Positions 44,700 through 56,889 of a stretch of DNA of 64,000 nucleotides are shown in pieces; position 1 is the first letter of the stretch; each line of letters begins with the position of its first letter. Made by a program: the position numbers and the translations under genes. The notes beneath the pieces were generated by a model, which did no database searches, had not been told where the DNA came from, and saw only the letters and a program-made list of their open reading frames with translations. This DNA is from Rhodamnia argentea. Lineage: Eukaryota > Streptophyta > Magnoliopsida > Myrtales > Myrtaceae. The stretch spans positions 6,882,001 to 6,946,000 of the forward strand of contig NC_063150.1 in NCBI RefSeq assembly GCF_020921035.1, read 5' to 3'.

Positions 44700-45130
44700 T
44701 AAGATTGGGACTGTCATCTCTCTCTCTCTCTGACTCGCCTTACCCTCGGACACGCGAGTCCCTCCCTTGTCCGTTCGGTGGGCCGGGTATTGAATCTCGA
44801 ACACACGTTGACCGCGTGTCCGAGCGTGTTCGGAGCATATCAAACACGGACACGTGTCCGACATGCGAAATTTTCCCTAGGAGGCGTGTCCATGTAACAT
44901 TGCTTACGACCCTGACGATATTACCTTTTGCATCCTCCTCCAACTCCATAGCAAGAAAATAACATTTTAGAAACAAGGTGGAAGGAAGATAATTGCCCCC
45001 AAGAGAGAGAGTGAATGAAGCAGACGTTAAAAAGTGAGACCTTCAAGATAATTGCCCCCAAGAGAGAGAGTGAATGAAGTAGTCCTCTGACCATCCTTGT
45101 CCTGGGAGACATAAACTTATCACTATCTCC
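44700..45130. mobile_element. transposon fragment related to 36080-36470
   Basis: Shares CACGCGAGTCCCTCCC (there CACGTGAGTCCCTCCC), TATTGAATCTCG, GTTGACCGCGT, GACACGTGTCCGACA and GGTGGAAGGAAGATAATTGC with the right half of the element at 35106-36523. A 40-base piece (AATTGCCCCCAAGAGAGAGAG context) occurs twice near 44990 and 45050. Confidence 0.6.
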
Positions 45131-45135
45131 TACCC

Positions 45136-45475
45136 AAGGAAAGCCAAGGAGTAAGCTCACCCGCCACAATGGCCGCACGCGAGTTTTAACATCACACTTG
45201 GGGGATTGTTGTCTTCGTCCTCTTCAGAACTCTCTACACCACCCATCGTGGCGTTAAGAGAATCAACTATCAAGAAGGCGATACTATCCATTTCATCTTC
45301 GGATCCAAAATTCTCATCGCCAGTAACAATAATCTTCCACTTTTCTAAGCTCTCGGGCTTCCTCATGATTATAGAATCCACTAAACGCAACAACTCTGAA
45401 GATTCATTTGGTATAATGGATCTTAATTTATTCTTTTGTGGGGAATCAACAGTAGAGTATCTAACATCCTAATTG
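45136..45475 (-). pseudogene. duplicated gene fragment, unknown protein (copy 2)
   Basis: Second copy of 39852-40190. The minus strand reads LLRLVDSIIMRKPESLEKWK, NFGSEDEMDSIAFLIVDSLN and ATMGGVESSEEDEDNNPPSV. A one-base difference after MLK shifts the frame relative to copy 1. Not expected to be functional. Confidence 0.55.
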
Positions 45476-47719
45476 AAAATAATGTTATAATTTCAGCTTT
45501 TCTAGCTTAATATAGCACTTAGCAGGAAATCAAGATCACATATCTATGATGTGATCCTCCACTTAAGCCCAAGAGGCGCACAAAATATAGAGGGTCGAAG
45601 AGGTCGTTCAACTTAGAGAGAGAGAGAGAGAGACCGAGAACGAGTCTTGTCATGAAATGCACACAAACGAACACGTGTCTCTCTCTCTATAGCTATAGGC
45701 CGGCATCAAATTTGTCCTTTCCCACGTTGATTGTCGTTTCGGGCAGCCCAATCGAACGTAGTTTATTGCATCAATTGTCATTTTCGATTTTTTTTTTTTG
45801 GTGAAAGTCTTTTTGGATGTTACATATGCAAATCTTAGGAACGTACGTCCTTGTAACTTTAGGAACTCATTTGGAAGCATGTCGGAAATTCATTCACGAA
45901 ACGTAGAGTCCAAGGCCATTCCTTTTCTTCTTAAATAATGCTAACACGTGGCTTACCTTAATGACTAAGAATCGGGTCAGAAAGAAAATGAAGACGGATG
46001 GATAGCCACTGACTTTTTGAACCGCAAATTTTTCAAAAAAAAAAAACCAAAAAAAATCATAAACCTATTAGAATTATGTGAATTTAATTTTAATTTTTTT
46101 AGTCAATTAAGTCCTAAATCTTTGACATAAGCTTTAATTCAATCCATCCGATTAATTTTAACCAGAAACTATTAATGTCGACGAAATTTTTATATTTTTT
46201 GATTTATTTATTTTAATAATTTTTTCCTTTTTCTTTTATTTTCTTTTTTCTTTGTTAGGCCGGACAAAAGAACATCGGCCACTTTGTGAGGGCGGCGAGG
46301 GTCGTGGTACTCCCCCAGCTGAGAGTGAGGGCTCACGATGTTCGCCTAGCGATCGACAATGCTTGCAAGCCTTTGCCTCGTGGCCAACGGCCTCTTGCCA
46401 ATCTTAAAAAAAGAAAAGAACATGATAGGAAAAAAATTATTAACAAATTTTAAAAAATATATTTAAAATTTCTTAAAAATTGTACACATTGGCGCCAACG
46501 GCGTCAATTGAAAAAAAAATTGAAAAGTTTAGAACTAAATTAGCAAAAAAAAATATTTATGATTCAATTGGTACAATTGTAATAGATTTATAATTTATTT
46601 TTTTTTTGTAATTTTTCCCAAGTTTTCGTCATTGGAATATAACAAAGGGTTTGCTAGCATAATAATTTTTGGGTAACTATCAGAACAAGTTGTAAGCCAC
46701 AAATTATTAAAAGAGTGGACCTCATAATACTTTTTAACTAATTTTTTTTTTTTTATGGAAAAAAATCGATTATTAGTCTTACAGTTACCCAAAGACTATC
46801 AAGCAATTTTCTATAAGAAACAAACTCATGACCTCTATCCTTGGCAGAAAAAAGGCACATGCAATGAACGAAAATATTCAACTCCGAGAACATTTGGTAA
46901 AATGATTTTTTCGAATTTCAAATTTGATGGAGTTGATTGAACAGCGCATCTCATTTTCTTAAATAATGATATGTTGTGAATAAAATTTAATGTTAAGCAA
47001 AGAAGTGGTTACTATTCATTTTGCTTGAATTGGACACTACTAATTATCCGGGATTACTTGGGTGTACTTAGATGTACATTGGACCAAAAGTGGTTTGACC
47101 CTTGTACGAATCATGTCGCACGGGAGTGTAATTGAAAAGAACTCGTACCATTTGACACTTGATAACTTTTTTTTTTTTAAAGTCTCGATATTGGACAATA
47201 GATCTGTATGAAATACCCGTGCTATTTTTCATAATAAGTATGCACTTTCTCATTTTGTTGGGATTGTTAGGAACTTTGGTCGGGTCTTACTTGTGTAACA
47301 AATTGTAGCTTATAATTACGTTCTTCATTGGAAAAAAAAAAAACCATCAAGTGAAAATATAATTTCGACAAAAAAAAAAAGCGAAACTATATTAAATTGA
47401 CGAATGAAAATATATTGAATTGATATGTCTTACTCTATTAATATGGAAGAAATGAAAAAAGAAGCTAAAGATTGATCGTATTACTAAAAGAGAAATGTTT
47501 TCCTAACAGTAGTGTCATAAACTATATAATCTCAATCGTATTTACGGTAACTGGCAACATCCTTACTAAAATGTTATTAGTATATAAAAAAGTTTTATTA
47601 AAAAAATGTTTTCAGCATATAAAGAAATCTCAATCACTTTCCAGAGAAATCCGCTGCCGACAGTAGGACGGCATTCACTATGTTTCGTTTTGGCTAAGCT
47701 GTCGTCTGATCTCCATTGC
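45476..47719 (+). repeat. tandem block B: upstream region of the P450 at 47810
   Basis: Counterpart of 40191-42336, including a second copy of the GGCCACTTTGTGAGGGCGGC MITE-like stretch near 46275. It retains a segment at 46980-47145 (TTGGACCAAAAGTGGTTTGACC) missing from block A. No gene recognised. Confidence 0.75.
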
Positions 47720-47728
47720 TTATATGAA
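47720..47728 (+). promoter_or_regulatory. probable TATA box of the P450 at 47810
   Basis: TTATATGAA 82-90 bases before the ATG, followed by AACAAATCGCCACCTCTTCT. Confidence 0.6.
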
Positions 47729-47809
47729 ACAAACAAATCGCCACCTCTTCTCTGCAAATCCTTAATTTGGTCGGACTCACTCGAACACTTGAAGTCTCTT
47801 TGGCAAAAG

Positions 47810-49375
47810 ATGGATCTCTGGTTCCTCATCGTCGTCACCCTCTCCGTCGCCGCCCTCCTCAGAGCCACCGTCAACCTCCTCTCCTCCGACGCCAAGAAGA
47901 AGAAGAGCCTCCCGCCAGGCCCCCTCGCCTTCCCTGTTATAGGCAACTTCCTATGGCTCCGCAAGTCCTTCTCTGAGCTCGAGCCCATCCTCCGCTCCCT
48001 CCGCGCCCGCCACGGCCCGATAGTCACCCTCCACATCGGCTCCCGCCCCGCCGTCTTCGTCTCCTCCCCCGCACTCGCCCACCAGGCCCTCGTCCACCAC
48101 GGCGCCGTCTTCTCCGACCGGCCGCCGCCCTCCGCCACCGTCCGCGTCCTCTCCTCCAACCAGCACAACATCAACTCCTCCTCGTACGGCCCCAACTGGC
48201 GCCTCCTCCGCCGGAACATCACAGCAGAGATCCTCCATCCCTCCCACCTCCGCTCCTACTCCGGCGCCCGTGCGTGGGTCCTACACATCCTTGTGAGGGA
48301 GCTCAGGTCCCAGGCCGGCGGTGTCGTCCGGGTCGTCGACCACTTCCAATACGCCATGTTCTGCTTGCTGGTCCTCATGTGCTTCGGAGACAGGCTCGAG
48401 GAGAAGCAGATTAGGCAGATCGAGGAGACTCAGCGACGGTTGATGCTGGGTATGCGGCGGTTCAGACTGCTCAATTTCTGGCCGCGGCTGAGCAAGCTCG
48501 TGCTCCGGAACCGATGGAAGGAGTTCTACGAGCTCCACGAGAATCAGAATCGCGTCCTCGTCCCGCTCATCAGAGCTCGATCCAAGGCCAAGCGAGAGCA
48601 ATTGAGCAAAGCCAAGGAGAACGGGAATGAAGTTGATGGTGATTGGACCGTGTCGTACGTGGACACGCTCCTGGACCTGGAGCTGCCGGAGGAGAAGAGG
48701 AAGCTGGAGGAGAACGAGCTCGGGAGCCTCTGCTCGGAGTTCCTCAACGCCGGCACCGACACAACGTCTACGGCGCTGCAGTGGATCATGGCGAACCTGG
48801 TCAAGTACCCAGAAATCCAAGAGAGGCTCTACGATGAAATCAAATCAGTCGTGGGACAAGGAGCGGAGCAAGTGAAGGAGGAGGACCTGCAGAGGATGAG
48901 CTACCTGAAGGCCATTGTGCTGGAGGGGCTGCGCCGCCACCCGCCGGCGCACTTCGTGGTGCCGCACTCGGTGACGGAGGACGCGGAGCTGGGCGGGTAC
49001 GTGATCCCCAAGGACGTGAACATCAACTTCATGGTGGCGGAGATGGGTTGGGACCCGGAGGTGTGGGAGGACCCGATGGCGTTCAAGCCCGAGAGGTTCT
49101 TGAGCTGCGGCGGCGGCGGCGGAGAAGCCATCGGATTCGACATCACGGGAAGCAGGGAGATAAAGATGATGCCGTTTGGGGTGGGAAGGAGGATCTGTCC
49201 AGGGTATGGCCTTGCGATGCTGCACTTGGAGTACTTCGTGGCAAATTTGGTGTGGCTGTTCAAATGGCGGACGGTAGCCGGCGAGGAGGTCGATCTATCG
49301 GAGAAGCAGGAGTTCACCATGGTGATGAAGACCCCTTTAAGGGCCCAGATTACTTCCAGGAATCAGGGTACCTGA
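47810..49375 (+). CDS. cytochrome P450, CYP89A family (intact, 521 aa)
   Basis: Closest relative is the copy at 42426, from which it arose by tandem duplication of a block of about 5 kb. Hinge SLPPGP, I-helix NAGTDTTS, ExxR in [14 protein letters not shown], heme loop [14 protein letters not shown]. Differences worth noting: [10 protein letters not shown] where all other copies have PKDGTINF, and a longer Gly run before the heme region ([11 protein letters not shown]). It ends SRNQGT. The open frame extends 68 codons upstream without any reason to start there; the MDLW Met at 47810 fits the leader and TATA. Likely functional. Confidence 0.95.
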   Translation: MDLWFLIVVTLSVAALLRATVNLLSSDAKKKKSLPPGPLAFPVIGNFLWLRKSFSELEPILRSLRARHGPIVTLHIGSRPAVFVSSPALAHQALVHHGAVFSDRPPPSATVRVLSSNQHNINSSSYGPNWRLLRRNITAEILHPSHLRSYSGARAWVLHILVRELRSQAGGVVRVVDHFQYAMFCLLVLMCFGDRLEEKQIRQIEETQRRLMLGMRRFRLLNFWPRLSKLVLRNRWKEFYELHENQNRVLVPLIRARSKAKREQLSKAKENGNEVDGDWTVSYVDTLLDLELPEEKRKLEENELGSLCSEFLNAGTDTTSTALQWIMANLVKYPEIQERLYDEIKSVVGQGAEQVKEEDLQRMSYLKAIVLEGLRRHPPAHFVVPHSVTEDAELGGYVIPKDVNINFMVAEMGWDPEVWEDPMAFKPERFLSCGGGGGEAIGFDITGSREIKMMPFGVGRRICPGYGLAMLHLEYFVANLVWLFKWRTVAGEEVDLSEKQEFTMVMKTPLRAQITSRNQGT

Positions 49376-49410
49376 ATTTTGGGAAAATGTTTATAGAAGA
49401 TAGCCTTCTC

Positions 49411-49416
49411 AATAAA
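49411..49416 (+). terminator. putative polyadenylation signal
   Basis: AATAAA 36 bases after the stop of the P450 at 47810, followed by a (TC)n/(AC)n run. Confidence 0.5.
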
Positions 49417-49469
49417 TTCACACAAATGAAACATTCTCTCTCTCTCTCTCACACACACAGTAGACTTGG

Positions 49470-50530
49470 GGCTGTATGGTAACCATTCTCATTTTCTGAT
49501 TCTGATTCTGAGAACAAAAAAGGATGAAAATCACGTTTGGTAATGCAAATAAATTTGATTTCGATTCTATTTCGAGAATCGGTTTTAAAGCAAAATCCAG
49601 AATTAAAAAAAAATTAGTTTTGGAAAAAGAATCAATTTTGAGAATCACAAAACAAAATGAAGCCTCGCATCTCTCACTTTTCCCTTTTAGTTCTCTCGTT
49701 ATTTTTTTCTCAACCTAATAAAAATAAAATAAAAAATTTCAAAAAAAATTGGAAAATTTTTAAAATATCACCAAAACTTTAGAAAATCCTTAAAAATAAA
49801 ATAAGCTTATATTAGGCTAGTTTGATCTCATTTTCATAAATTTGGGCCTAAATTTCCTAGATTCATAGATTTCACTCTTCTGCAAAAAATGTCACGTAAG
49901 ATGATGACATCTAACATGTGTTATACTCTTAGTCATGCGTCACAAAATGTAAACATTTGCACGTAGAGCTGAAGCTAAACACCCACTTGGATTTAGAATA
50001 GAAGCTGCCAAATAATAGTGAAGAACTTGTACTTTGTATCAAGGAGGATATATATATATATATTTTTTTGTCGGTGAATAATTTGATTACTCAGCTGCTA
50101 TGTTTGTATGTATTTTGGATAACGCAACATTTAAAGAAAAAATGAGTTCTTAATATGGAAACTTTTTCATGCTGCAATCGAACTTCAAACGTAATGTATT
50201 AAAATTTGTGTTTCATTTATGAAATGCTAAAAAAATAATGTATTTTAAATTATTTTAGTGTGCATTGAAAATTAGTCTTCAATTTAGAATGAAATTTTAC
50301 AAAGTAATTACATAGTTATTTCAGTTAAATGAAAAAAATTAGGAAGAGAAACAATTTTTTGAAACAGAAATTTTGTGTAGTTATCAAATGCGTTTCTATT
50401 CCAGAAACAGAAATTTTGGGCAGTTATCAAACGCGTTCTGATTCTCTAAAACTCATCCAGGAACGGAATCGGAAAAAGTCATTTTAATCATAATCGGTTT
50501 TCCGGAACGGAATGGTTACCATACGCAGCC
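49470..50530. mobile_element. 1.06-kb non-autonomous DNA transposon
   Basis: The left end GGCTGTATGGTAACCATTC and right end GAATGGTTACCATACGCAGCC form an inverted repeat with about two mismatches. TTGG lies on both sides (49466-49469 and 50531-50534). The paralogous flank at 44070-44085 reads AGACTTGGCCTC with TTGG once, that is, an empty site. The interior is AT-rich with a second pair of inverted GATTCTGATTCT/AGAATC motifs and no transposase. Family uncertain (hAT- or Harbinger-like). Confidence 0.88.
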
Positions 50531-52299
50531 TTGGCCTCTTTACTTGGAATCGGAGGTGTTTGCCCAAGGTAAGCCTAATTCCCCCCCAAAAAAAAAAAAA
50601 AAAAATCCAAACTTTAAGTCCAATTTCAAATATATCTCAAAATTTTTTTATCTCAAAAAAATTTCGAACTTTAGGTCCAATCTCAAACCTGTCTCGGATT
50701 TTTTTGTCTAAAAAAAACTCTAAACTCTAGATTCGATCTCAAATCTATCCCAAACTTTTTTGTCTAAGAGAAAAATAACTAATTTTTTACTCTAATATCA
50801 AATCCGTCCCCATTAGCCCTCTATCCAAAAATCACCATTGTTCCTAATTTTCTTGTCCTACAATGATTGTATTTTGGAAAATTTCAACAATGCTTATTGG
50901 GGTAGAGTTTTTATCCACGTAAAAATGCCACGTCGATCCGTATTTATCGCCTCATTACTTTGCTGATGTGAATTTTTTTTTATCAAAATGGAAATGTCAA
51001 GTCAAGTTGGGACGAGACCATATGGTAGATTTGAGTATAGGTTGAAAGTTTATGATTTTTTTAGACAAAAAAAAAGTTCGGGGTAAATTTGGGACTAAAT
51101 CTAAAATTTAGGATTTTTTTCGCGACAAAAAAAAGTTCGAGGCAGTTTTGCATTTGGACCTAAACTTGAGGGTTTTTCTGAAACAAAAAAAAAATTCGGG
51201 ACAGATTTAGGACAGTACCTAAAGTTTGGGTTTTTTTATGGAATTTAGCCGCCAAAGTTATCTAGGTGCGTTTTACCTTATGATTAAATTTTATTTATTT
51301 GGCTGTGTGCATGGTGGTCTCGTTGGTCGATAATGTTTTGTGGTTGATTAATATTCTCAACTGACTAAACACGATAAAACTTGAAAAAGTAATCCGCGAA
51401 GAACTTTTTGAGGGCTCAATATAAAAAATAAAAAAAAAACTCTAACTTTAGCATTTGTGACAATTACATCCGAAACTTTTTTTTATCTCATAAAAAAATT
51501 TCAACTTTTACTTTTGTTCCAATTCTACCCCAAACTTTTACTTTTGTCTCAATTCTACTGATCTAGTACAAAAAGAACTCTCAACTTTAGTATATGTCCC
51601 AATTATATCCTAATTTTTTATCTCATAAAAAACCTTAAACTTTTACTTTTGTCCCAATTCTACTACCGTTAACTTTCTATCTATATTTACCATTATTTAA
51701 TCATACATGGCATTTCCACGTCGTTAATAAATTATACTTCAGCAAAGTTGACATTAAAAAACCCTTGAACTTTTCTTCTGTTGTTTGCTTCCATACATAT
51801 TGTCGGGAGATATAGAGTCACTTAAGATGGCGTTTTTCGTACTCTCTTCGACACCGAACAGCCAAAAGAGAGACTAGACATAGAGATATTTGGACGAATG
51901 ATATAAAATCTCGTCATCGCTAAAATCTACTGTTTCTAAATTTCAAAAATTCATTGGTAAGTTCGGCGAGAAAATTTCGAGCCACGTAGAATTAAGTAAC
52001 GGTGATTATGGACGGAAGACCGATGTTTGTAGAATTGGGAGAAAAGTAAAAGTTATGGATTTTTTATGATGCAAAAATAGTTTCGGATATAATTGTAATA
52101 TATGCTAAAGTTGAGGGTTTTTTTTTTTTATATTAGATCGGTAGAATTGGGATAAAAGTAAAAGTTGGGGATTTTTTACGAGACAAAAAAAAATGGATAT
52201 AAGTGCTACAAATACTAAAGTTGGAGTTTTTTTTTGGGTGTTAGGCCCTTTTTGAGTGACTGCAAACACGAGACCAAACTGTGAACGTTTGTGCATATC
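50531..52299. other. intergenic, AT-rich repeat units, no gene
   Basis: 50531-51190 pairs with the flank at 44070-44660. From 51410 to 52240 there are many units such as 'TTTACTTTTGTCCCAATTCTAC' in both orientations; the stretches near 51480-51680 and 52010-52210 are partly inverted, as in old MITEs. ORFs here are spurious. Confidence 0.55.
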
Positions 52300-52800
52300 A
52301 CTGATCATTGTGATTAATGAGCCGATCACTCATCACTTCCTTCCACATCGCGCTGCTAGATATCGTAAATGGCTCTTCCTAGCGTTGCCCAACAGAGTTC
52401 GAGCCCCCAACTCAGTAGAGAGAGACATGGGGGGAGGCAAAATGGTCGGTCCACCACCAACGACACTAGCAACGATGGCAACGACAACAACTATTGCCGA
52501 ATCAAGACCATGTATTTCTTGGTCGATAATTATGAGGGGCATTATTGTATTTCAGCCACGCCTCCATATCCTGTTCATTATCTCGATAATTTCAATATAT
52601 AGGGATCCCATGGTTTCGAGGTAAGTGGGCATTTCATAATTTCAATATGACTCCATTCCTAACAGTATCATAGACGAGAACTCATAATCCGTTGAATCGC
52701 TTCACGGATTATTTGAAGATCGATTATGTCGTAACATCTCAAATTGCATTGCTTTGATTAATGTTCTCATGTGTACATTTCATATTGAGTAGGTTGATTG
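52300..52800 (+). repeat. upstream unit of the P450 at 53480 (related to 59170-59600 and 63575-64000)
   Basis: Shares GTTCGA(G/A)CCC, GAGGCAAAATGGT, ATTATTGTATTTC, CCACGCCTCCATATCCT and ATTTCAATATGA with the other two units but is more diverged. ORFs 52256-52624 and 52369-52602 fall in it and look like non-coding chance. Confidence 0.7.
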
Positions 52801-53345
52801 GGAAATCGAGATAATTGTATTCATACCCTCCATTGAAAGGCATGGCGGCGGCTACCTCCGCTTCCTACTTGCCTTTCGTAATGGAAGCGACGGAAGTGTG
52901 AGATTTTCTGCCCGATTTCTATGGAGGGGATAACAAAACCTTCATTCCCACTTTATACCCATTTGTTCACATCTCATGGAAAGCCCCCGGATAGAAGCCA
53001 TGGCGATTCTCAGAGATTAGCGGCGGATCACACCCCGTCGAGTTGCAAACCGAATTCCAGCCCAGGCATCAATGTCATCACACGGCCAATCTTTCTTCGT
53101 CCAAGTCCGGCGGCCGCTGCGTCTTCTCGCGTCAGTTGAATATTCTTTAAGGGAGCAGAAGTGTTGAAGCTTTATTTATTTTTTATTCAGCGAGGTCCAT
53201 GGACATGTCCTTACGATCCTGAAGAAAGCTCATGTTCCTCGTACAGTATTTCTCGTTAAGTTATAGCTACAAGAAAGGATTTTTTTTGTTTTTTTAAATC
53301 GTGAAGATATCATTTTCCCAGATGAAAATCCACTGCCCATACATG

Positions 53346-53365
53346 GACGTCATCCATTACGTTCT
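53346..53365 (+). promoter_or_regulatory. conserved ACGT motif pair upstream of the P450 at 53480
   Basis: GACGTCATCCATTACGTTC lies about 120 bases before the ATG. The 60700 copy has TACGTCATCCATGACGTTC at the same distance. ACGT cores with TGACG/CGTCA are bZIP (TGA-type) binding words. Nearby spacing is conserved while other bases vary. Function is inferred only. Confidence 0.45.
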
Positions 53366-53479
53366 CTTTGGACTACACTGTCGTGTACGAACACGACAAA
53401 CTCCCACCTCGTTCTCTGCATATCCCTGTTTTTGGTCTACCTCGGGAAACTCAGATCAGAAGAGGAGATCTGGCAAGAG

Positions 53480-55042
53480 ATGGATCTCTGGTTCCTCATC
53501 CTCGTGACCCTCTCCGTCGCCGCCTTCCTCAGAGCCACCCTCAACCTCCTCTCCTCCGCCCCAAAGAAGAAGAGCCTCCCGCCGGGCCCGCTCAAAGTCC
53601 CGGTCCTCGGCAACTTCCTATGGCTCCGCAAGTCCTTCTCGGAGCTCGAGCCCGTCCTCCGCTCCCTCCGCTCCCGCTACGGCCCGATGGTCACCCTCCA
53701 CATCGGCTCCCGCCCCGCCGTCTTCGTCTCCTCCCCCGAACTGGCCCACCAGGCCCTCGTCCACCGCGGCGCCGTCTTCTCCGACCGGCCGCCGCCCTCC
53801 GCCACCGTCCGCCTCCTCTCCTCCAACCAGCACAACATCAACTCCTCCTCCTACGGCCCCACCTGGCGCCTCCTCCGCCGGAACCTCACGGCGGAGATCC
53901 TCCATCCCTACCGCCTCCGCTCCTATTCCCGCGCCCGCGCGTGGGTCCTCAACATGCTCTCGGCGGAGCTTACGTCCCAGCCTGGCGGCGTCGTCCGCGT
54001 CCTCGACCACTTCCCGCACGCCATGTTCTGCTTGCTGGTCCTTATGTGCTTCGGAGATCGGCTCGAGGAGAAGCAGATTAAGCAGATCGAGGAGGTTTCG
54101 CGACGCGTTCTGCTGGGTCAACGGCGCTTCAACGTGCTCAATTTCTGGCCTCGGCTGAGCAAGCTCGTCCTCCGGAAGCGGTGGAAGGAGTTCTATGAGC
54201 TCTGCGAGTGTCGGAAACGCGTCCTCATCCCGTTCATCAGAGCTCGACGCAACGGCAAGCGAGAGCAACTAAGCAAAGGCAAGGAGGACGGGAACGACGG
54301 CGACGGCGATTGGATCGTGCCGTACGTGGACACGCTCCTGGATCTGGAGCTGCCGGAGGAGAAGAGGAAGCTGGAAGAGGCCGAGATCGTGAGCCTCTGC
54401 TGGGAGTTCCTCAACGCCGGCACCGACACAACGTCCACGGCGCTGCAGTGGATTATGGCCAACATGGTCAAGTACCCAGAAATCCAAGAGAGGCTCTACG
54501 ATGATATCAAATCAGTCGTTGGACAAGGGGCGGAGCAAGTGAAGGAGGAGGATCTGCAGAGGATGGGTTATCTGAAGGCGGTGGTACTGGAAGGGCTGCG
54601 CCGCCACCCGCCGGGGCACTTCGTGCTGCCTCACGCGGTGACTGAGGATGCGGAGCTAGGCGGGTACATGATCCCTAAGGACGGGACCATCAACTTCACG
54701 GTGGCGGAGATGGGTTGGGACCCCGAAGTGTGGGAGGACCCGATGGCGTTCAAGCCGGAGAGGTTCTTGAATTGCAAAGCCGGGGGGTTCGACATCACGG
54801 GGAGCAGGGAGATAAAGATGATGCCTTTTGGAGTGGGGAGGAGAATCTGTCCTGGATACGGGCTTGCGATGCTGCACTTGGAGTACTTCGTGGCGAACTT
54901 GGTCTGGCTGTACCAGTGGCGGACTGCGGCGGGCGAAGAGGTCGACCTGTCGGAGAAGCAGGAGTTCACCATAGTGATGAAGAACCCTTTGAGTTCTCAG
55001 ATTTGTCCCAGGAACGTGGGCACCAGGAACGTGGGCACCTGA
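53480..55042 (+). CDS. cytochrome P450, CYP89A family (intact, 520 aa)
   Basis: Hinge SLPPGP, I-helix NAGTDTTS, ExxR in [14 protein letters not shown], heme loop [14 protein letters not shown]. Group-specific features shared with the 60700 copy: AFLRATLNLLSS or close, LNML(S/A)AEL, DHFPHAMFC or DHFPHSMLC, WEFLNAG, and a shortened loop before the heme region (LNCKAGGFDITG). The C-terminus ends RNVGTRNVGT because a 15-base unit (AGGAACGTGGGCACC) is duplicated in tandem just before the stop. The MDLW Met at 53480 is preferred; the upstream in-frame extension has no support. All catalytic residues are intact, so probably functional. Confidence 0.95.
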   Translation: MDLWFLILVTLSVAAFLRATLNLLSSAPKKKSLPPGPLKVPVLGNFLWLRKSFSELEPVLRSLRSRYGPMVTLHIGSRPAVFVSSPELAHQALVHRGAVFSDRPPPSATVRLLSSNQHNINSSSYGPTWRLLRRNLTAEILHPYRLRSYSRARAWVLNMLSAELTSQPGGVVRVLDHFPHAMFCLLVLMCFGDRLEEKQIKQIEEVSRRVLLGQRRFNVLNFWPRLSKLVLRKRWKEFYELCECRKRVLIPFIRARRNGKREQLSKGKEDGNDGDGDWIVPYVDTLLDLELPEEKRKLEEAEIVSLCWEFLNAGTDTTSTALQWIMANMVKYPEIQERLYDDIKSVVGQGAEQVKEEDLQRMGYLKAVVLEGLRRHPPGHFVLPHAVTEDAELGGYMIPKDGTINFTVAEMGWDPEVWEDPMAFKPERFLNCKAGGFDITGSREIKMMPFGVGRRICPGYGLAMLHLEYFVANLVWLYQWRTAAGEEVDLSEKQEFTIVMKNPLSSQICPRNVGTRNVGT

Positions 55043-56119
55043 TTTTCAGAAGTTTTTTTGTTTCGATTTAATATAGATGAAAAAAATTTCCTCATTTTTG
55101 AAAGAATTTTATCTCTTTCTAATTTATATTTAGGATATTTTGCGCGTATGTTTTCGAAAATTTGTTCTTCTCAAATTTCGTTGGTGAACCAATCCAACTT
55201 TGAAGAAGATCAAAGGAGCTTCGTGAAAATTTCGCTCTCACAAGTATCAAATGTATATTCATTTAACTTTTTTACTTTGCTCGATGATGATGTTGGAGAC
55301 ATCAAATCTAGGCATGTGCCGCCAAAAGACAAAATTATAGTAATATATGGAGTTATCGGTGTGTACTCGTTATTGAAATTGAATTCGATAATCGGTTATA
55401 GATTATAATGTGAAAAAGTCATGGGTGTGTGTTTTTCTTTTTTCGAAATAGATTTGCACTTTGAGTTTATAATTCATAACCTTGTTTTAACGATTTATCT
55501 ATTATTTAGAGCTTGTTTTATTTTGAAGCTACTTGAAATTTATTTTGATTTGTAGTTGTTTATTGTATCTCGAAAAAATAAATGAAATGAAATGAAATGT
55601 TATTTCTGGAAAAAAAAAAAATCTCTCAAACACGTGTAACTAGACTTGGCAGGTGAACCTATGCATCTTTACTTGGCTACCCCGAGGTGTTTGTGAAAAT
55701 TCCTCAAAGACAATCCATATAATCATCAATATGTATCCCTAAATATCAGCATTGGTCTTTTCGTAATCGTATCTTGTGTTGAAATAAAATTGGCTAACTT
55801 GTAGAAGAAACGGAATACAAATGCAGGCTGGTGTGCAAAGATGCGATCCCTAATCCGGTGAGAATTTGAAAAAATTGGCCTCAGATAAGGTATTTACCTT
55901 TTAATTTCATTATCTTATACCAATTAATTTAGCAGCTTAGTACAAGGATCACTTGATAACAATCAATTTAAGTCCTAAAACTTGTTTCGAGATACAATCG
56001 AGTCCTTAAACTTGCAAAATATACAATCAAGCTATAAAATTTGTCACGTTGACGTAATCGAGTCCTTCCATTAACTCTGTTTAATTTGATTAACGGAATA
56101 TGCTGATGTGACTTTTTTA
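55043..56119. other. 3' flank with a private insertion, no gene
   Basis: 55055-55640 has no counterpart after the 60700 copy and holds ORF 55058-55408 without recognisable content. 55680-55900 (GAGGTGTTTGTGAAAATTCCTC to GCAGGCTGGTGTGCAAAGA) is shared with 62305-62470 and, more weakly, with 30975-31260. Its origin is unknown. Confidence 0.5.
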
Positions 56120-56555
56120 ATAGGAAAAATAATACACATAGTCCTTGAACTTCGGTCTAATGTGCAATATAGTTCCTGAACTTTTAACTTGTTCAATATA
56201 GTCCCTAAACTTTAGCCCAATATGCATTTTAGTCCATAAACTTTTGACTTGTTTAATGTAATTCTTGAACTTTTAGTACATGTTCAATTTAGTCCATGGA
56301 CTATATGAAAATGTTCATTATAATCCCCGATCCAAAATTAATTGAAGAACTACATTAAATATTTTCATATAGTTCATGGACTATATTGAGCATGTAGCAA
56401 AAGTCTGAGGATTATATTGAGCAAATTAAAAGTTCGGGGACCATATTGAACTAATGGCTAAAGTTCAAGGACTATATTGAACAGATTTAAAGTTTAGGAA
56501 CTATAATACACATTAACTCAAAGTTCATGGACCATTTAGGTCATTATCCCTTGTT
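56120..56555. mobile_element. fold-back MITE with about 200-bp arms
   Basis: The left arm repeats CAATATAGTCCCTGAACTTTT-like units (56140-56320). The right arm (56345-56555) contains their reverse complement (AAAGTTC...GGACTATATTGA units). The middle carries GTCCATGGACTATATGAAAA with its complement nearby. Imperfect pairing, no coding. Confidence 0.8.
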
Positions 56556-56889
56556 AATATTTTGTCTCTCCTACGTATTGATAAAGTGTCTAAAATGATG
56601 CCGTTTTGGTTCGAATTTTATATTTAATTTTATATTTAAATTAATTCAAAAAATAAGCTAAAATTAATATAAAAAATTGCAGCCCTCACCGCTGGTTCTC
56701 TTTTTTTAGCTTATTTTTTTTAACTTGAAAGTCATGTGGCCAGTAGCACCTGAAACAATTCGGTCACAATACTTATCTTGATTATAACTAAACAATGCAT
56801 AGCCACCATTATCTTGACTATTGAGAGTAGTGAAATCACACTAGAAGGTTCCACCCGTGGAGTCAAAGATAAGTGAGGTTCAGCATTTA

